DNA of 64,000 nt from Tamarix chinensis. Its lineage: Eukaryota; Streptophyta; Magnoliopsida; Caryophyllales; Tamaricaceae. Of the stretch, positions 13,276 to 25,547 are shown piece after piece. The first letter of the stretch is position 1, and every line of letters begins with the position of its first letter. The notes under the pieces were generated by a model, which ran no database searches, had not been told where the DNA came from, and saw only the letters and a list, made by a program, of their open reading frames with translations. The stretch is from contig CM060175.1 in the NCBI GenBank assembly GCA_030549775.1, positions 41,397,915-41,461,914 of the forward strand. Direction: 5' to 3'. The position numbers were made by a program, and so were the translations under genes.

Positions 13276-13499
13276 CTAGAAATAGTTTAAAACAAATATT
13301 ATTTATGATAAGTAATCCTAGTAAAGTTGACCTCATTTGAATAATTCAATCCAAAACTTGACATATATTTAAAATTTTAAATACAATATCAATATGAAAA
13401 TACAAAATAATTCAAACTAATATAAAATAAATCTAAATTTAGCTAAACTGATTATGAACCAAACTAAAATGAACCAAACCAAAATAATCCAACTTGACT
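13276..13499. other. AT-rich spacer
   Basis: No gene or repeat with clear structure was seen. Confidence 0.5.
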
Positions 13500-13504
13500 C
13501 AAAA

Positions 13505-16500
13505 TATAGCACCTCAAAATTTACTACTGAATAATTTTGTTTTTAGCGGAAGCATAATACCAAAATAAATTGATATAATCATTGTAATTGACATATCTTT
13601 GTGTTAACATACCCTCCTTACATCAATCACAAGACAAAACAATTAGAATATAAAACATGATAAGCAGAAAATAAGATAAGCTTTATAAACATAAATACGA
13701 ATTAGCTATTAACTCCAAGTACAATATCCAAATGTACAAAAAGGAATACCTTGAAGCTAATAGTTCAAAAAGGTGTTTTGGTAAACCTAACATTTAGATA
13801 ATATAACCTTACGCTAAAACTTCTATACATAATATCACTCTTCCACACATAGGGCATTATAAGCAGAAAAATCATCCACTAGGTCCTCAACAACCTGCAT
13901 AAAAGTATGAGGATCATTTGCCCGTAGGAATAAGAAACACTTATAAAAAAGATGATTAGTATGCTACATATTAGATAAGGTAACAATAGTGTCAAGAAGG
14001 ATTACACAGGATACATAAGTTTGTAACAAAGAATAAGCATACATACGTGATACATAAATCAATGTAAGGTAAAATAATGATTCCATATCTCTTTATAGAT
14101 ATAAAATATTCCATTCTTTTATTTACATTGAGTTTAAGGACCCTACTATTCTTAATCCGATAGAACGAACATAAATACCTCTAGGCAAAACGTATCTAAC
14201 GACTATTATTAATATGGTAGAATGGACTCTACACCTCCCTAGATGACATGATCTTGACCACTATTGTTAAATTAGTGTAATGGTCTGAAGTACCTTTTAA
14301 GGCAAAATACTCATGTCCACTATTATTAAGCGATGGAACAAACTCCTATACCTCGGTCCTAATTTACCTAATCTTTCAATTTATGTTATAAATATCATAA
14401 TAATTTTTTAATTATCTCAAAATTATATAATCATTTATGTTGAAATTAGGGCCTAACTATTCTTAATCCAGTGGAGCATACTGATGCCTCCTTGGGCAAA
14501 ATGCACGTAGCCATCGTTATCGTCCAGTGGAACAGAAACATAAAATACCTTGGCCTAACTCACGTGATCTTTCACTTTAAATAATTAATTTATAATTGGT
14601 TATAAAAACATGCGAGACTCATATAGGTATGAAAATGCATAATTAAAATATGTAAAGCACAACCATATAGTCATCTAGACCATTCTAAAGGATTGGGTCT
14701 ATAAACTTCCCAACAAATCCTAATTTCACATTTTAGTCATACCTTCTTCCATATTTCTTATTTATCCAACAAATTTAGTACATCTTCCTCAAATATTATT
14801 ATCATCAATATACCTGAAAATGAAGTTCTAGCTCCAACATATTAAACATGCGATAATAACCCTATTTCAATAGTTACTATTCATAATGCTTAAAAAACCC
14901 TAATCTTAAAAGTAAGTCATAACTTTTCTCATAAGACTCATATAATTACTAAATTCAATATAACTTCCTAAAATACCAATATTAACAATGTATCCAAACA
15001 TTGTGGTATAACTCTAATATTTCACACTTGTGATAAGAACATTGGTCTTTTAGGGTTATTATTCCCAAATTAAGATATTTTCTCATTTTATTTGGATTTA
15101 CTCAATTCATATAAATCCAAACATTTCACATGGTACTCTTAGCATATTTTAAATTATCTAACACATTAAAATATCATAATTTCCATAGTAGAACATATTG
15201 ACCAATATACCTTTAAAGATAATCAAATGCCCTTATTTTATGTAAATCTTATATATTCGTTATCATTAGTTTCAAATCCTCCATTTATCACCACACATCT
15301 TAAATAATAATTTCCCAATTATCATACTTATTAAACCCACATTACAAATACCATATTTTATACTGATTCTATTAGGGTTTTCAACATAGCAATTATCATA
15401 ATAATGTCTCATTCTTCTCAACTTACTTACTTTTCATCATATAATATCATATTACCACGTCATAATATTAATCAAAATAATCATAACAACATAATAATAC
15501 ACAACCCATACATAAAATTTATCACAAAAACCTTATCTACAACTAGTATCCTTATAGAAAAAGGTATCGGTTTCTAAGTACATATATCCTATCCTACCTC
15601 CTCTAGAACCTCTGAAAAATCACCTAGGAAGTAATAATAAAATGTTATTAGAACTGAATGATATAATTAAGGAAAAATTAAGGTATGAGAGAGCGAAATA
15701 ATTAGAGCAAAACTAAAACAAGGCTTGAAGGTTTGGTCGATGGAACTTTGCATAACAAAGGAAGGAGGAACACCAACAAGTGCTAAAGCTAAGGGGTTAG
15801 TAATGACACAAGCTGTCATTGCGAGGAGGTGTGGAATAACAACAAATATTGAAGGGCTGGGGAAAAATGGTGGATAAGGCTAGAGGAGAATGGGGTGTTT
15901 AAGTGGTTTTAGTCGAAGGTTGAGGGTGTGGTTTGGTGGTTGTGGCCAAAGGGGGTTAGGATGCTTCGCCAAGGGCTGCCGATGGGTTGGGTGATGGATT
16001 GGTGGAAGTGGCTAGTGCTTGGGGGTATGGAACGGTAGAAGTTTTTGATGTAAGGAAGGGAGGTGCAGAAAAGAGCATCGGTGCTTGGTTTTTGGGGTAT
16101 GTTTGTCGATAGTAAAAAGGAGCAAGGTGCTATTTTTCTACAAAAAATAGAGGAAGGGAGGTGGTTGAGGCATTAAATGTGGCAGGTATTTGGGTGTATA
16201 TATATACATGTTGTGCACAATAGAGAGGGAGAAGGGATGTGAGGTGATTGGATGAGTTGGTCAACAAAATACATCAAGGAAAAGGGGAGTTGATGTGCTG
16301 ATGGTGGTACGGTGTAGGTGATGACAATGCATGTTAATGGGGGTAGGGTGTACGTGATGGAAGAATGGTAAAGGGCATGGTCGAGGGAGAATGTTTTACA
16401 GAGGAAGTAGGGGAAAGCAATAAATGATAGTTGGGTAAGTGGAGAAGAAAAAAAAATGAAAAATAGGAGAAGGAGAACAAAAGAAAAAAGAAAAAAGGAG

Positions 16501-16757
16501 AAAAAAAATTAAGTGTGGGTTTAGAATTAGAACTAGATTAAAAAATTAAGTTAAGGTATTAGGATAATTTAATTATCAACCATATAAGGTTATATTTAGG
16601 TTAATAATATTAATGAATGGGAATAGAGATTAGGGTTAAGTTGATATTTAGGATCATAAAATTAGTGTAATGTAAAAATATAAACTTTCTAAGATTAGAA
16701 TTAGGTTAGGATATTAATTAATTGGGATTAGGTTTAGCTAAAATACAAGGTATTATG
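13505..16757 (-). mobile_element. GL3: old, decayed GL-family copy (3.25 kb)
   Basis: Begins TATAGCACCTCAAAATTTAC, a mutated form of the GL terminus, and ends near GGTATTATG. Flanking pentamers CAAAA and CTAAA agree in four of five bases. Inside, in GL order: an acceptor-like ATGCAG (minus strand) at 13895, a palindrome relic at 13957-13973, degenerate CCACTATT...GG array units between about 14150 and 14530, a relic of the conserved block at 15548-15603, a TATA-like stretch at 16197-16205, a purine-rich tract near 16445-16510 and an AT-rich tail. Most differences from younger copies look like C-to-T or G-to-A. The boundaries are approximate. Confidence 0.6.
13957..13973. other. Decayed 17-bp palindrome (GL3)
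   Basis: TAGTATGCTACATATTA aligns without gaps to CAGTACGCTACGTACTG; all five differences are C-to-T or G-to-A. Confidence 0.65.
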
Positions 16758-17559
16758 CTAAAGGGTGGAATTATCTAATGATAATAACACCATAATAATC
16801 CAAACCAACCATTGAATCTCCATTTATTCCCATGTTCACAATTCAACTCTAGCTCATGCCAAGATCAAGGCCATAGTGCATTATTCAATCGTAGACTTAC
16901 TCATTTATTAAAGGATATCAAGTAATTTCTCAAGATCAAAGGTGAAGGTTAAATTATAGGTCAACTAGAGTCTAATCCTAATTTACAAATGTCTATTTAT
17001 TTATTTCATTAGCTAAGTCAAAATAACTATTCGCAGGTAAGGTTAACTCAGGTCGTTCTATATTATTGTATTATTTTCTCTTATCGTTGCTAAGTCATTT
17101 CACTTACGAGATTCTCATTTTAGGGCCATGATATAAGTCACTATAGATATATCACCCATCATTTTAATCCAATACTAAACATAAGGATAATCCATTTTTA
17201 GACATTTAATCATCTATTCATGTTATGTTAAAAAAAGAAGGCTAAAAGCAACACTAAGGTCAAGTATTTAATGATTTCTTTTTATTATCTTTAATCCATT
17301 ATTTAAATTCATTAATCTAGATAATTTCATAGATATCATCCTACTAAGTCCTTATCCAATCATAAGAAATTCAAACATCACATTTAAGAAGAAAATATGT
17401 GAGAAACGAAAACCTAGTCGAGACTAGTTAATCTATTTCAAAACCAGTCGATTATTCGGCTAAAGTAAAAACCCCCAAGATCTTATTACATGATGATGGA
17501 TTTATAATATTCAAAGTTTTATTAGCTACAAATCGTGATGGATTTCAAAACTATTTGAT
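16758..17559. other. AT-rich spacer
   Basis: No gene seen. CTAGTCGAGACTAGTTAATC-like words near 17415-17460 resemble words around 19590-19740, so some of this may be LTR debris. Confidence 0.4.
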
Positions 17560-18405
17560 TATTGGGGCACTAAAGGGAGATTGGGAAGTTGGTGAGCAAC
17601 ACTTAGAAAACATCTTTGGAATTTAGCTCACAAAAAAAGACACACTCTAGATCAAATAGATCCATAGCAGGTTCATAAAACAAGGTTCCATATAGGATCT
17701 TGAGGTACTGGTAGTAGCATCCTGGCCATTAAGAAGAATACTAAAATTAAGATCATCTCTGCCTTTCATTACCACTCGATCACTGGATGCATCCTATATC
17801 ATTAAGAGTATGTATGATAACCTGAGGCATCAAGGCCTAAGAGCACAATGGTAGATCACCATTTGAAAAAACCTAGCACCTCTAAGTCACCAGTTCATTA
17901 CTTGGCTTGCCATTGTTGGGCGTTTGGCCATAAAAGATAGAATCAGTAAGTACACATCCATACCTGGTCAACAATGTGCGTTCTACAATAAATATGAATC
18001 CATTTTTCATTTCTTCATGCATTACCCAATCATAGCGGAGTCTTGTGCACTTTAAGGTGTATTGTGAGAAGTAGAGAAGATAACCTCATATGGAGCAGGT
18101 TATTACAAGAGTTTACTTTCACACATGGACGTTCGAAGTATAAAATGAGGCTATTAAGGGGATTATTTATCACTTCAATTTACGAAATCTAGAAGTTAAG
18201 GAACAGTAAGGTGTTTAATGACATTCTATGCAGTTGGAACTCAATGATTAAATATATAGCTACTAGTATATCCCGTAGATACTTGTATGGCTATAGAATG
18301 ACTAAGTTTCAAAATTGTATTTATTTGGTAGATGAATTTTGGTGCCTAGGTTGTATTGTTTCCTAATTAATGAAATGAAAAGATAATTTTTTTTTATAAA
18401 AAATA
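17560..18405 (+). pseudogene. 3' fragment of L1-type LINE (zf-RVT region)
   Basis: Conceptual translation gives the C-terminal part of a plant LINE ORF2: a region reading like DTLWIKWIH with each Trp now TAG, then a stretch around 17865-18035 that starts APLSHQFITWLAIVGRLA and continues to a zinc-binding-like ESIFHFFMHYP segment typical of zf-RVT (PF13966). Several TGG codons are now TAG. Reading frame is lost several times. It ends in a T/A-rich tail at about 18388-18405. The 5' part with endonuclease and RT is absent, as expected of 5'-truncated LINE insertion. No target duplication was identified. Confidence 0.75.
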
Positions 18406-19964
18406 TTCATGAATTGACATGCGAAATACAAAATTTTGTCCATGATTCGTAGTAAGACATGTTGGCATATTTTGAACTTATTTTGTAAAATTCTACATCC
18501 CATTCTCTTCTGACTAGGCCATTATGCAACAAATCCACTCCACATATCACACGTATCATTGTCACTTTAACCACCCAGAACATCAAGAGGTTTCGAATAT
18601 AGAATTATAGGCATGAGATCCAAGCATACGAATCTCTAAACCAAGCCCCATACTAACCCATGTTTTCACTCCATATTAACCAATGCAAGCATATTATCAT
18701 CCTTACTATTCAAAATATCACAAACTTAAAGCACATAAACTACACTTACCCATACCAATTCTACAATAATAGGGGAAGATAATGATTTACCTTCAAAGTT
18801 GAGAAACACCAAGAGCATGACTCTCTGAAATCTCAAATCCTTTTCCTACACTTTCAAATGGACAAGCAGAGAGTATTAGGGGGTGAAATTTAACCCTCAC
18901 TCTTTTCCCCAATCTAACTCTATCTTAATTAAAAAATAAAACAAGAAGGAGTTGGGAATAGGATTAGAAGATGAAGAGATGATTATAACGCAACCATAAG
19001 GAAGGGAAAATGGTAAAGCATGTGTAAAGAAAATAAGACAGTTTAGAGGTTAGGGAAGAATAGAGAAAAATGAGGACTTTGTTTCCAAATCACTTAGGGT
19101 TCTGCTAAAAGGAGAAGGGTGAGGGAGTGTATAAATCAAGACTCCCAAACCCTAGTCTGAATCAAATATTCAAAGTGTAGTGTTTTGATGTTTCAAGGTT
19201 TGAGATTTCTTCCTTGAGCTAGTTTAGTGAAATTATAGGTTTCTAAGCAATGTGCCTCCTAATTTTAAACATAAGAATGGTATAATGACATAAATGGATA
19301 AGAATCAAAGTTAAGCAAATATATTGAGGTTGTAGATGTAGATAATTTGCTCAGGAGTCTTGTAGAAGAGAGAGAAAATAGGGAAGAAGAAGAAGATAAA
19401 TGAGCTAAGAGCATGAAAGTGACTCATCATGAATTCCTCCCTTGTGAATACATTGAAAATAGACAAAATAGGATAATTAGATTCAGAAGTTTCTTAAGAA
19501 TTGAAAACAAATTATCCAAAATTTATTTGTGATGTTGGAAAAGTTTTAGGGAAGTATTCTTAGGAAAAATATTTTTTTTACATGAGACTAGTTGACCGGT
19601 ACCCTAAACCAGTTTGAAGGACAATTAGGTTAATCGAACTAGTCGACAGGTACCCCAAACCAACTAATTAGTTTGATGACTTTTAGAAATTAAATTTTAA
19701 TGAAAAAACTAGTTGATCATTTCCTTAGACTAGTCAACAGGTTTTTTGACAAAACCAAATATTTTTTTTTTCAAATCCAATCATACCATTCTTAAGCACA
19801 CTTCTAAGATAATGTCAAAAACACTTAGATCAACATTAAAAACTTAGACTAGCACACATTAAGGACTCTAAAAAGTGATGTATTACATCGATGTAGCTAG
19901 GTAAGAACATATAACTCTAGATTAGGGCTTTTGATAACTTAAACCACTAATTTGGGGTGTTACA
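18406..19964. other. Non-coding, possibly decayed LTR
   Basis: No protein domain. The right edge ends TTTGGGGTGTTACA at 19951-19964, a typical TG...CA LTR end, but the 46-bp stem-loop and other GL marks are absent and I could not match a left end or a target duplication. Words such as CTAGTTGACCGGTACC and CTAGTCGACAGGTACC near 19590-19640 recur within it. It may be an LTR of another family. Confidence 0.3.
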
Positions 19965-20479
19965 TAATAATTCTTCTTTCACATAAATTAGTATCACTCC
20001 AAATATAGGTTGGGATGAATAAGTTATGATCAAAATTCCACAAGGAGTGAAAACTATCCTTAGCATGAGCCCGTGAGATTTAGCTATATGTTTAGAAAAT
20101 TATCATAGATTATATACTTTTGAGTTTTGGACTAAATTTTGTGTTTGAACAAAGATTGAAAAGATTATTTTTACTCAAATCTTACAAAATTTAAATAAAA
20201 ATGTATAGATCAAGTTATAGAAAATTGTCGAAACTAAAGTCTTAGACTTATAGAAGGCCAATTTGATTGGCATGTTCCTATGGTTGAATTCCCTATATTT
20301 TCCTTAATCTTAATTTTTAGCATCTTTAGTTGTCCAAAATCAATGCTTATCTAAACTTCCAATAACAAGGAAATATAATTCTAAATTATTTTAAGTTATG
20401 GTACTCAATTATTAAGGTTCGTTTGAATATCTACCATGTGTAGCATACTATCATAATAGCTACCCCTATATATTCTCAA

Positions 20480-20529
<50 letters not shown>

Positions 20530-21327
20530 CTATTCTATTTAAAAAAAGAATACGATTTAAAGAAATAATTGGGAAATTGTGAAAACTTGAGTAAATATAA
20601 TAATAACTTGAGATTGTGCAACTTATTATTTTATCGCATAGTGGTAGAGCTCAGACCCTATTTAGCTAGCTCCAATATAAGCCTAAAATTATTGACCATG
20701 AGAGGTTAATAAATAACTTGAAAATAAATGGAGAATAACCTTGTAAGTCCATGGATAATATAAGACATGAATATGATAGTGTTGGACCTTAAGAGGTTGG
20801 ATGCCGTTAATAATAAAAGTTTATTTATTTAATATATGATTTATTCTCTTATTAGTATTGAATAAAATACCTAATTTAAGAGATACAAAGTGAAGATCTA
20901 GGACCATAGAATTAGACTTTTATGTATGGATATTTGAAATGTAGGCCCTATATATTCATATGGTATTTTGTGATATATGAGAATGATGTACGCTTTTTTT
21001 TGTTTTTCACAATTTGTGATATGATATTTGTGATGTACTTAATCTTGAGAGGGTGCAATCAAACTGATGTGTAAGTCTTCATATATCATTTTATATTCTT
21101 TATGGTTAGCCTTCAAGGGGTACAACCCTAGTGATATATATTCCCTAAGTCTTCCTTTGTATTTTGTCATATATAGGGCTTATGGGGTTCACAAATTAAA
21201 AGTAGCATATCCTAGATAGTGTGTGGTTGATCTATATGGGGTTATAACTTGTCTCCATTCCTTATAGGCTCTACCCCTCTAGAGGGTTTGGATAACTAGG
21301 ATGTGGTTTGATGGTTCTATTATCTGC
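19965..21327. other. AT-rich spacer with (ATT)n
   Basis: No gene seen. An (ATT)n microsatellite of about 15 units lies at roughly 20482-20528. Confidence 0.5.
20482..20528. repeat. (ATT)n microsatellite
   Basis: Uninterrupted TTA/ATT trinucleotides. Confidence 0.9.
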
Positions 21328-21332
21328 TTATG
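21328..21332. repeat. Target-site duplication of GL4, left copy
   Basis: TTATG, repeated exactly at 25543-25547. Confidence 0.9.
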
Positions 21333-22374
21333 TGAAATGCCCCAAAAATTTCTAATTTTATAAACTACATTCAAGGATATTTACTATAAGAATTATTTAA
21401 ATAAATTATTTTTAAATTGAATTAATTAGGGAAAATCAAGAAGAAATTTATAAGTATTTTTATTAGAAGAGAATTTGGGTATTTTAGCTAATTAAGCATT
21501 TTATTTTAAAAATTAATTAAATAAATTATTTTATTTAAAATAAGAATGAGAAAATAGTTTTAAATTAATAATCATTTTATAAATAAATTAATTGGAGAAA
21601 TTTAGTATGTTTTACTAATTAAAATGGAAATTATGGAAAATCTTTTAAAAGTCCTAATTTAGCCTAAAAAGGGATTTAAATAATATTTTATTTAAATATT
21701 ATTATTTTTAAATGTCCCAAATATTTTAATTAATTCAAATACCAAACCTAATTAATTTCTTCCTTTTTCTTTTTTTTCTTTCTTTTTCTTTCTTTCTCTT
21801 TTCTTTTTCCTTCTTCTTCCCGATTGGGCCAATCTGCGGCCCAATTCTTCCTTCCTTCTTTCTTTTTCTTCTTCGACGTTTGGACCTACCTCCTTTGTGC
21901 GGCCCGTCTTCGTCTTTTCTTTCTTTTGTTCGCCCGACTTTGAAACGCCACGCTTTAGTTGTTTCTCCACGAAAACGTCGCACTTCATTTAAAGCACACC
22001 CTCTTCGCCCAACCGACCGCCCGGTCTCCCTTTTTCTTTCTTTCTTCCCCGCGAACCGGACCAGCCCCCCTCCTTCTTCCTTCTTCCTCTCCTCTCCTCC
22101 GTCGACGTTGCTGCAACTCCCACCCCCGAAAATGGCGGTGCCGGCTATGAGGACTCTGACCGGCCGATTCACCCCTATTTTTCTTCCTCTCGACTCGCAC
22201 ATTAGCTTGGAATAATCAATTATCCTTAACTCTCGCTCATTCTCTCTTTCTGGCTTCACAAACCTTTGACCCAACCCAAGCAATTGCCGATCGATTTCTG
22301 ACACCGGCCACCCAAACCCTATCACCCAAACCCATCCTTCCGACCTCCAAAACCCTAATAACCCATCTAAACTC

Positions 22375-22382
22375 TATAAATA
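22375..22382 (+). promoter_or_regulatory. TATA box of GL4
   Basis: TATAAATA context (CTCTATAAATATCCC) 1042 bp inside the element, with AAACCCTAA telo-box words on both sides (about 22350 and 22420) and a CT-rich upstream tract. Confidence 0.55.
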
Positions 22383-22854
22383 TCCCAGTCGTGGATGATT
22401 TTGAAACTTCTTAACTCTCGAAACCCTAAGTAAAAACCGCCCGCCACCGTCACTTCAGACGCGTATTTCGCCTCCGATAGCCAACTTCAACACCACCTGC
22501 GCATCCCAATTTCTTCCTTGAAATTTCCTCTAGCTAACTAAACCCTTCAAATCCTTCGGTTCTTCTTGAATGAGCTGCCGTAACCATGCAAATTTTGCTG
22601 CTCATCTCACCAGAATTTTTACCCCGAAACCTTAAACCACCGTCTGCCGCCACATACGCCACTTCTGCCACCCTATAAACCACCCAATATCTCCTTCTAA
22701 GTCTCCTCCACCGAACCATAAGCTTATTTTATTTTTCTCCTTTCCCTTTCCCTCTTGTTCTTCATTTTTACCTCTCTTAGATCCATTTTCCGGCCACCTC
22801 CGGGAACCACCGCCGGTTCCATCTATACCCTCCGACTCAAGGTAAAACCAGTCA

Positions 22855-22912
22855 AAGCCCTAAGGAGGCATAGGAGCGCGCTCCAAGACCGGTGTCTTTT
22901 TAGGTAAGGGGT
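22855..22912 (+). other. Conserved GL block with donor-like GTAAGG (GL4)
   Basis: GGAGGCATAGGAGCGCGCTCC followed by AAGACCGGTGTC and TTAGGTAAGG. GGAGCGCGCTCC is a perfect 12-bp palindrome. Nearly the same words occur at 44590-44640. Confidence 0.75.
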
Positions 22913-23199
22913 GCTAAGGCCTTTTGTGTGCTTATGTGCATTATGTGCTTCGCATGCTATGTATCCTATATTTATTATTATTAATTATTTTATATGTGGT
23001 ATGACATGGAGTTGAAGTATGTTTTTGTATGGCATGTGTACTATGTGTATGTGACGATATGTGTTGTGACCCTGTAAGACATACATGAGCGGATGTCGAT
23101 GTGGTTTGTGTGGGAGAAAGGATGAAAAAGGAGGATGGGGAAAGAAGTTGACTAAGGGAAGTGAGTTGACCTAATTTTATGGTTTTATAACGAATAATC

Positions 23200-23640
23200 T
23201 AATGTATGGTTTATGTGGAAGAATAAAATTTATGGTTTTATGCGGAGAATATAATATATGGTTTTATTTGGGAGAATGTAATTTATGACATTATATGGGA
23301 AAATCGATTTTATGGTGTGTTTGGGAGAATCTAATCTATGATGTTAATTGGGAGAATCTAATTTATGATGTTATATGGGAGAATCAAAATTATGGTTTGT
23401 TGGGAGAATCTAATTTATGATGTTATTTGGGAGAATGTAATTTATGATACTATATAGGAGAATCTAATTTATGGTTTGATTGGGAGAATCTAATTTATGA
23501 TTTGTTTGGGGGAATCCAATTTTTGGTTTTGCTTGGGAGATTCTAATTTATGATTTTATGTGGGAGAATCTAACTTATGGTCTTGTATGGGAAAATCTAA
23601 TTTGTGGTTATGAATGGGAGAATCTAATCAATTGTATGGT
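23200..23640 (+). repeat. 25-27-bp minisatellite in GL4
   Basis: About fifteen units beginning GGGAGAATCTAATTTATG with a variable tail of T and G. Confidence 0.88.
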
Positions 23641-23850
23641 AAGGATGAATCTTCGGTTTTATGTGATTTGAATCTAGGGTTTGGTAAGGATGAATATTTG
23701 GGTTGGTATGGATTGAATTTAGGGTTTGGTATGGACGAATCTTTAGGTTTTATGTGGTTTGAATTTGGAATTTGGTATGGGTGAATCTTTGGTTTTGGTT
23801 GGATGGAATTTAGGGTTTTGTATGACGAAATCTTGGGTTTTGCCTGGTGA
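23641..23850 (+). repeat. ~45-bp minisatellite in GL4
   Basis: About four or five units carrying GGATGAATCTT, then GAATTTAGGGTTTGGTA. Confidence 0.75.
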
Positions 23851-23859
23851 TATGAACGA

Positions 23860-24075
23860 TTGTATGGTGGTATTAGGGTCCGCATGCCGGTATTTATGGT
23901 TGTATTGTGGTATTAGGGTTTGCATGATGGTATTAGTGGTGGTATGGTGGTATTTATGGTTGTATGGTGGTATTAGGGTTTTCATGGTGGTATTTATGGT
24001 TTGTATGGTGGTATTTATTGTTGTATGGTGGTATTAGGGTTTACATGGTGGCATTGATGGTTGAATAACGGTTTT
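23860..24075 (+). repeat. ~40-bp minisatellite in GL4
   Basis: Units of GGTGGTATTTATGGTTGTAT alternating with GGTGGTATTAGGGTTTGCAT. The open frame over it (about 23759-24037) is repeat-driven. Confidence 0.8.
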
Positions 24076-24489
24076 AGGATTTGCATGGTTGAATTTAGGG
24101 TTTCAAGTGGAATTTTAGGGTTTGCATGAAAAAGGTTCGAAGGTTGCATGGGGAGATTAATGTCTGCATGGGTATGAAATTTACATGTGGAAAGTTGATT
24201 TGGGAGGTAAGGAAGGTAATGTAAGTGTTAATTGGGTGTTGAACTATTTTGGACGGAAAATAGTACGTGGAGTTATAAAAAGGTCTGTAGGAGACCGAAT
24301 TAAGGTTGTGTGGACAATTAGGGTTATTGTGGTTGCTTACAATATTTGTATTATCATATTCATTTGGTGATTTAAATGTATGTGAAGTATGAAGTTAATG
24401 ATTCGTACTTGTCCATGGTGAAAGCTTTGAATAAGATACTTAAGACATTAATCACGTAAAGTGAAAGATGTTGAGTCGGGCCCAGACCG

Positions 24490-24809
24490 ATCCACCAGCA
24501 TAATAGTGGCAGGGAATATTTCCCTCGCGACCAATCCATAGGCTATAATAGTGGCAGGGCATGTACCCTCGCGACCGATCCACCGGCAATAATAGTGGGG
24601 GATCCCGAGCTCAACAAAATCAAACCCTATAGTTGCTAAGATATGGGAAAGACACTAATTACTTACAGTGGAACACCGTGCGAAAAGGGGCCAGACCGAT
24701 CCACCGGCATATAATAGTGGAAGGGTATGTTACCCTCGCGACCGATCCACCGGCTAAAATAGTGGCAGGGCATGTACCCTCGCGACCGATCCACCGGCTA
24801 AAATAGTGG
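24490..24809 (+). repeat. CCGG-rich interspersed array, 3+3 copies (GL4)
   Basis: Six copies of GACCGATCCACCGGC followed by ATAATAGTGG or close variants, split three plus three, spacers carrying CAGGGCATGTACCCTCGC. Confidence 0.85.
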
Positions 24810-25019
24810 GGTTCCCGTACTCGTATGGACTTGAAAAAAAGTATGGTGTGAAATGAGTTCCGATCAAAGATTAATTTAAAAATTTATCCGGACTATAATT
24901 GGGCCTTTATACTTTTACTTGTATGGTCATATGCATTTATGTTAACATGATTATGCTCCTTTATTCTTATGCATGGTTTATGTGCTTATGTGTTGGCCTT
25001 AGTGCTCGGTTACCTTACT

Positions 25020-25036
25020 CAGTACGTAGCGTACTG
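25020..25036. other. 17-bp palindrome (GL4)
   Basis: CAGTACGTAGCGTACTG, reverse complement of the GL2 copy, followed by a conserved stretch with GGGTGCTGCTCATTCCCACG. Confidence 0.85.
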
Positions 25037-25402
25037 ATCACCCTTTTACATGGGTGCTGCTCATTCCCACGAGTAGTGTGCCCTTCTGACTTTGTGCAGG
25101 TGGGCGAGACATCAGTCGGGGCTGTGTGTTGAGCTTGTTTGACTCAAGTTCGAGAGTGTCGTGGCCGTATTTCAGTCTTTATGCAATTCTATTTCCTCTT
25201 ATTATTTCTTTTGTATTGGAGTTATCCTCTTTGATTTATTACCTTGTATTAAGTATTTATCCTCTTTGATTTCGCACTCTGATTTCTATCTTATTATTGA
25301 TTCATGATTCTTTACGCGCACTCTGATTTTAATGTATGATCTTTCGAGTTCTTTTATGAACTGTTGGTTTGAGTTTAATGTAAATCTTTTCTTTAGCCTT
25401 AG

Positions 25403-25448
25403 CACTTGGTATTGGAACGGTCAGAGAGAACCGGTCTGGTACTAAGTG
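25403..25448 (+). other. Conserved 46-bp stem-loop (GL4)
   Basis: CACTTGGTATTGGAAC paired with GGTCTGGTACTAAGTG, with G-T pairs; 94 bp before the terminus. Confidence 0.75.
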
Positions 25449-25542
25449 TGGCGGTAACATCCCCAGAATTCACGGGTTTTAAGTATTTCTATTTTAATTG
25501 CTTCCACTTTAAAAAAAAAGTAGTGAATTTTGGGGTGTTACA

Positions 25543-25547
25543 TTATG
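25543..25547. repeat. Target-site duplication of GL4, right copy
   Basis: TTATG, identical to 21328-21332. Confidence 0.9.

Larger units (their letters stand above)
22904..25099 (+). other. Possible intron in GL4 transcript
   Basis: Donor AG|GTAAGG at 22904 and acceptor CTTCTGACTTTGTGCAG|G at 25099. Both edges are kept in GL5 (44634-46287) while the sequence between has very different tandem repeats, which is what an intron would show. Not verified by RNA. Confidence 0.38.
21333..25542 (+). mobile_element. GL4: giant solo-LTR-like insertion (4.2 kb)
   Basis: Begins TGAAATGCCCC and ends GGGGTGTTACA, flanked by the perfect duplication TTATG. It has the same order of parts as GL1/GL2 but in the opposite orientation: AT-rich head, CT-rich tract, GGCCCAA boxes (about 21827-21845), AAACGCCACG-like motifs, TATA at 22375, telo-box words (AAACCCTAA) just around it, conserved block and GTAAGG at 22904, three kinds of minisatellite, a 3+3 CCGG-rich array, 17-bp palindrome, TTGTGCAG at 25099, 46-bp stem-loop, terminus. 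No gag/pol is attached. The trinucleotide zone of GL2/GL5/GL6 is absent. Frames in the CT/GC-rich head are compositional and show no known domain. Confidence 0.88.

Noticed and set aside
19951..19964. TTTGGGGTGTTACA as the end of another GL copy
   Set aside because: The stem-loop expected 94-100 bp before the end is absent, and no matching start or duplication was found; kept only as a possible LTR end of another family.
24899..25132. 77-codon frame in GL4 with hydrophobic start
   Set aside because: It spans the conserved palindrome and acceptor-like site and is not kept open in GL2 or GL5.
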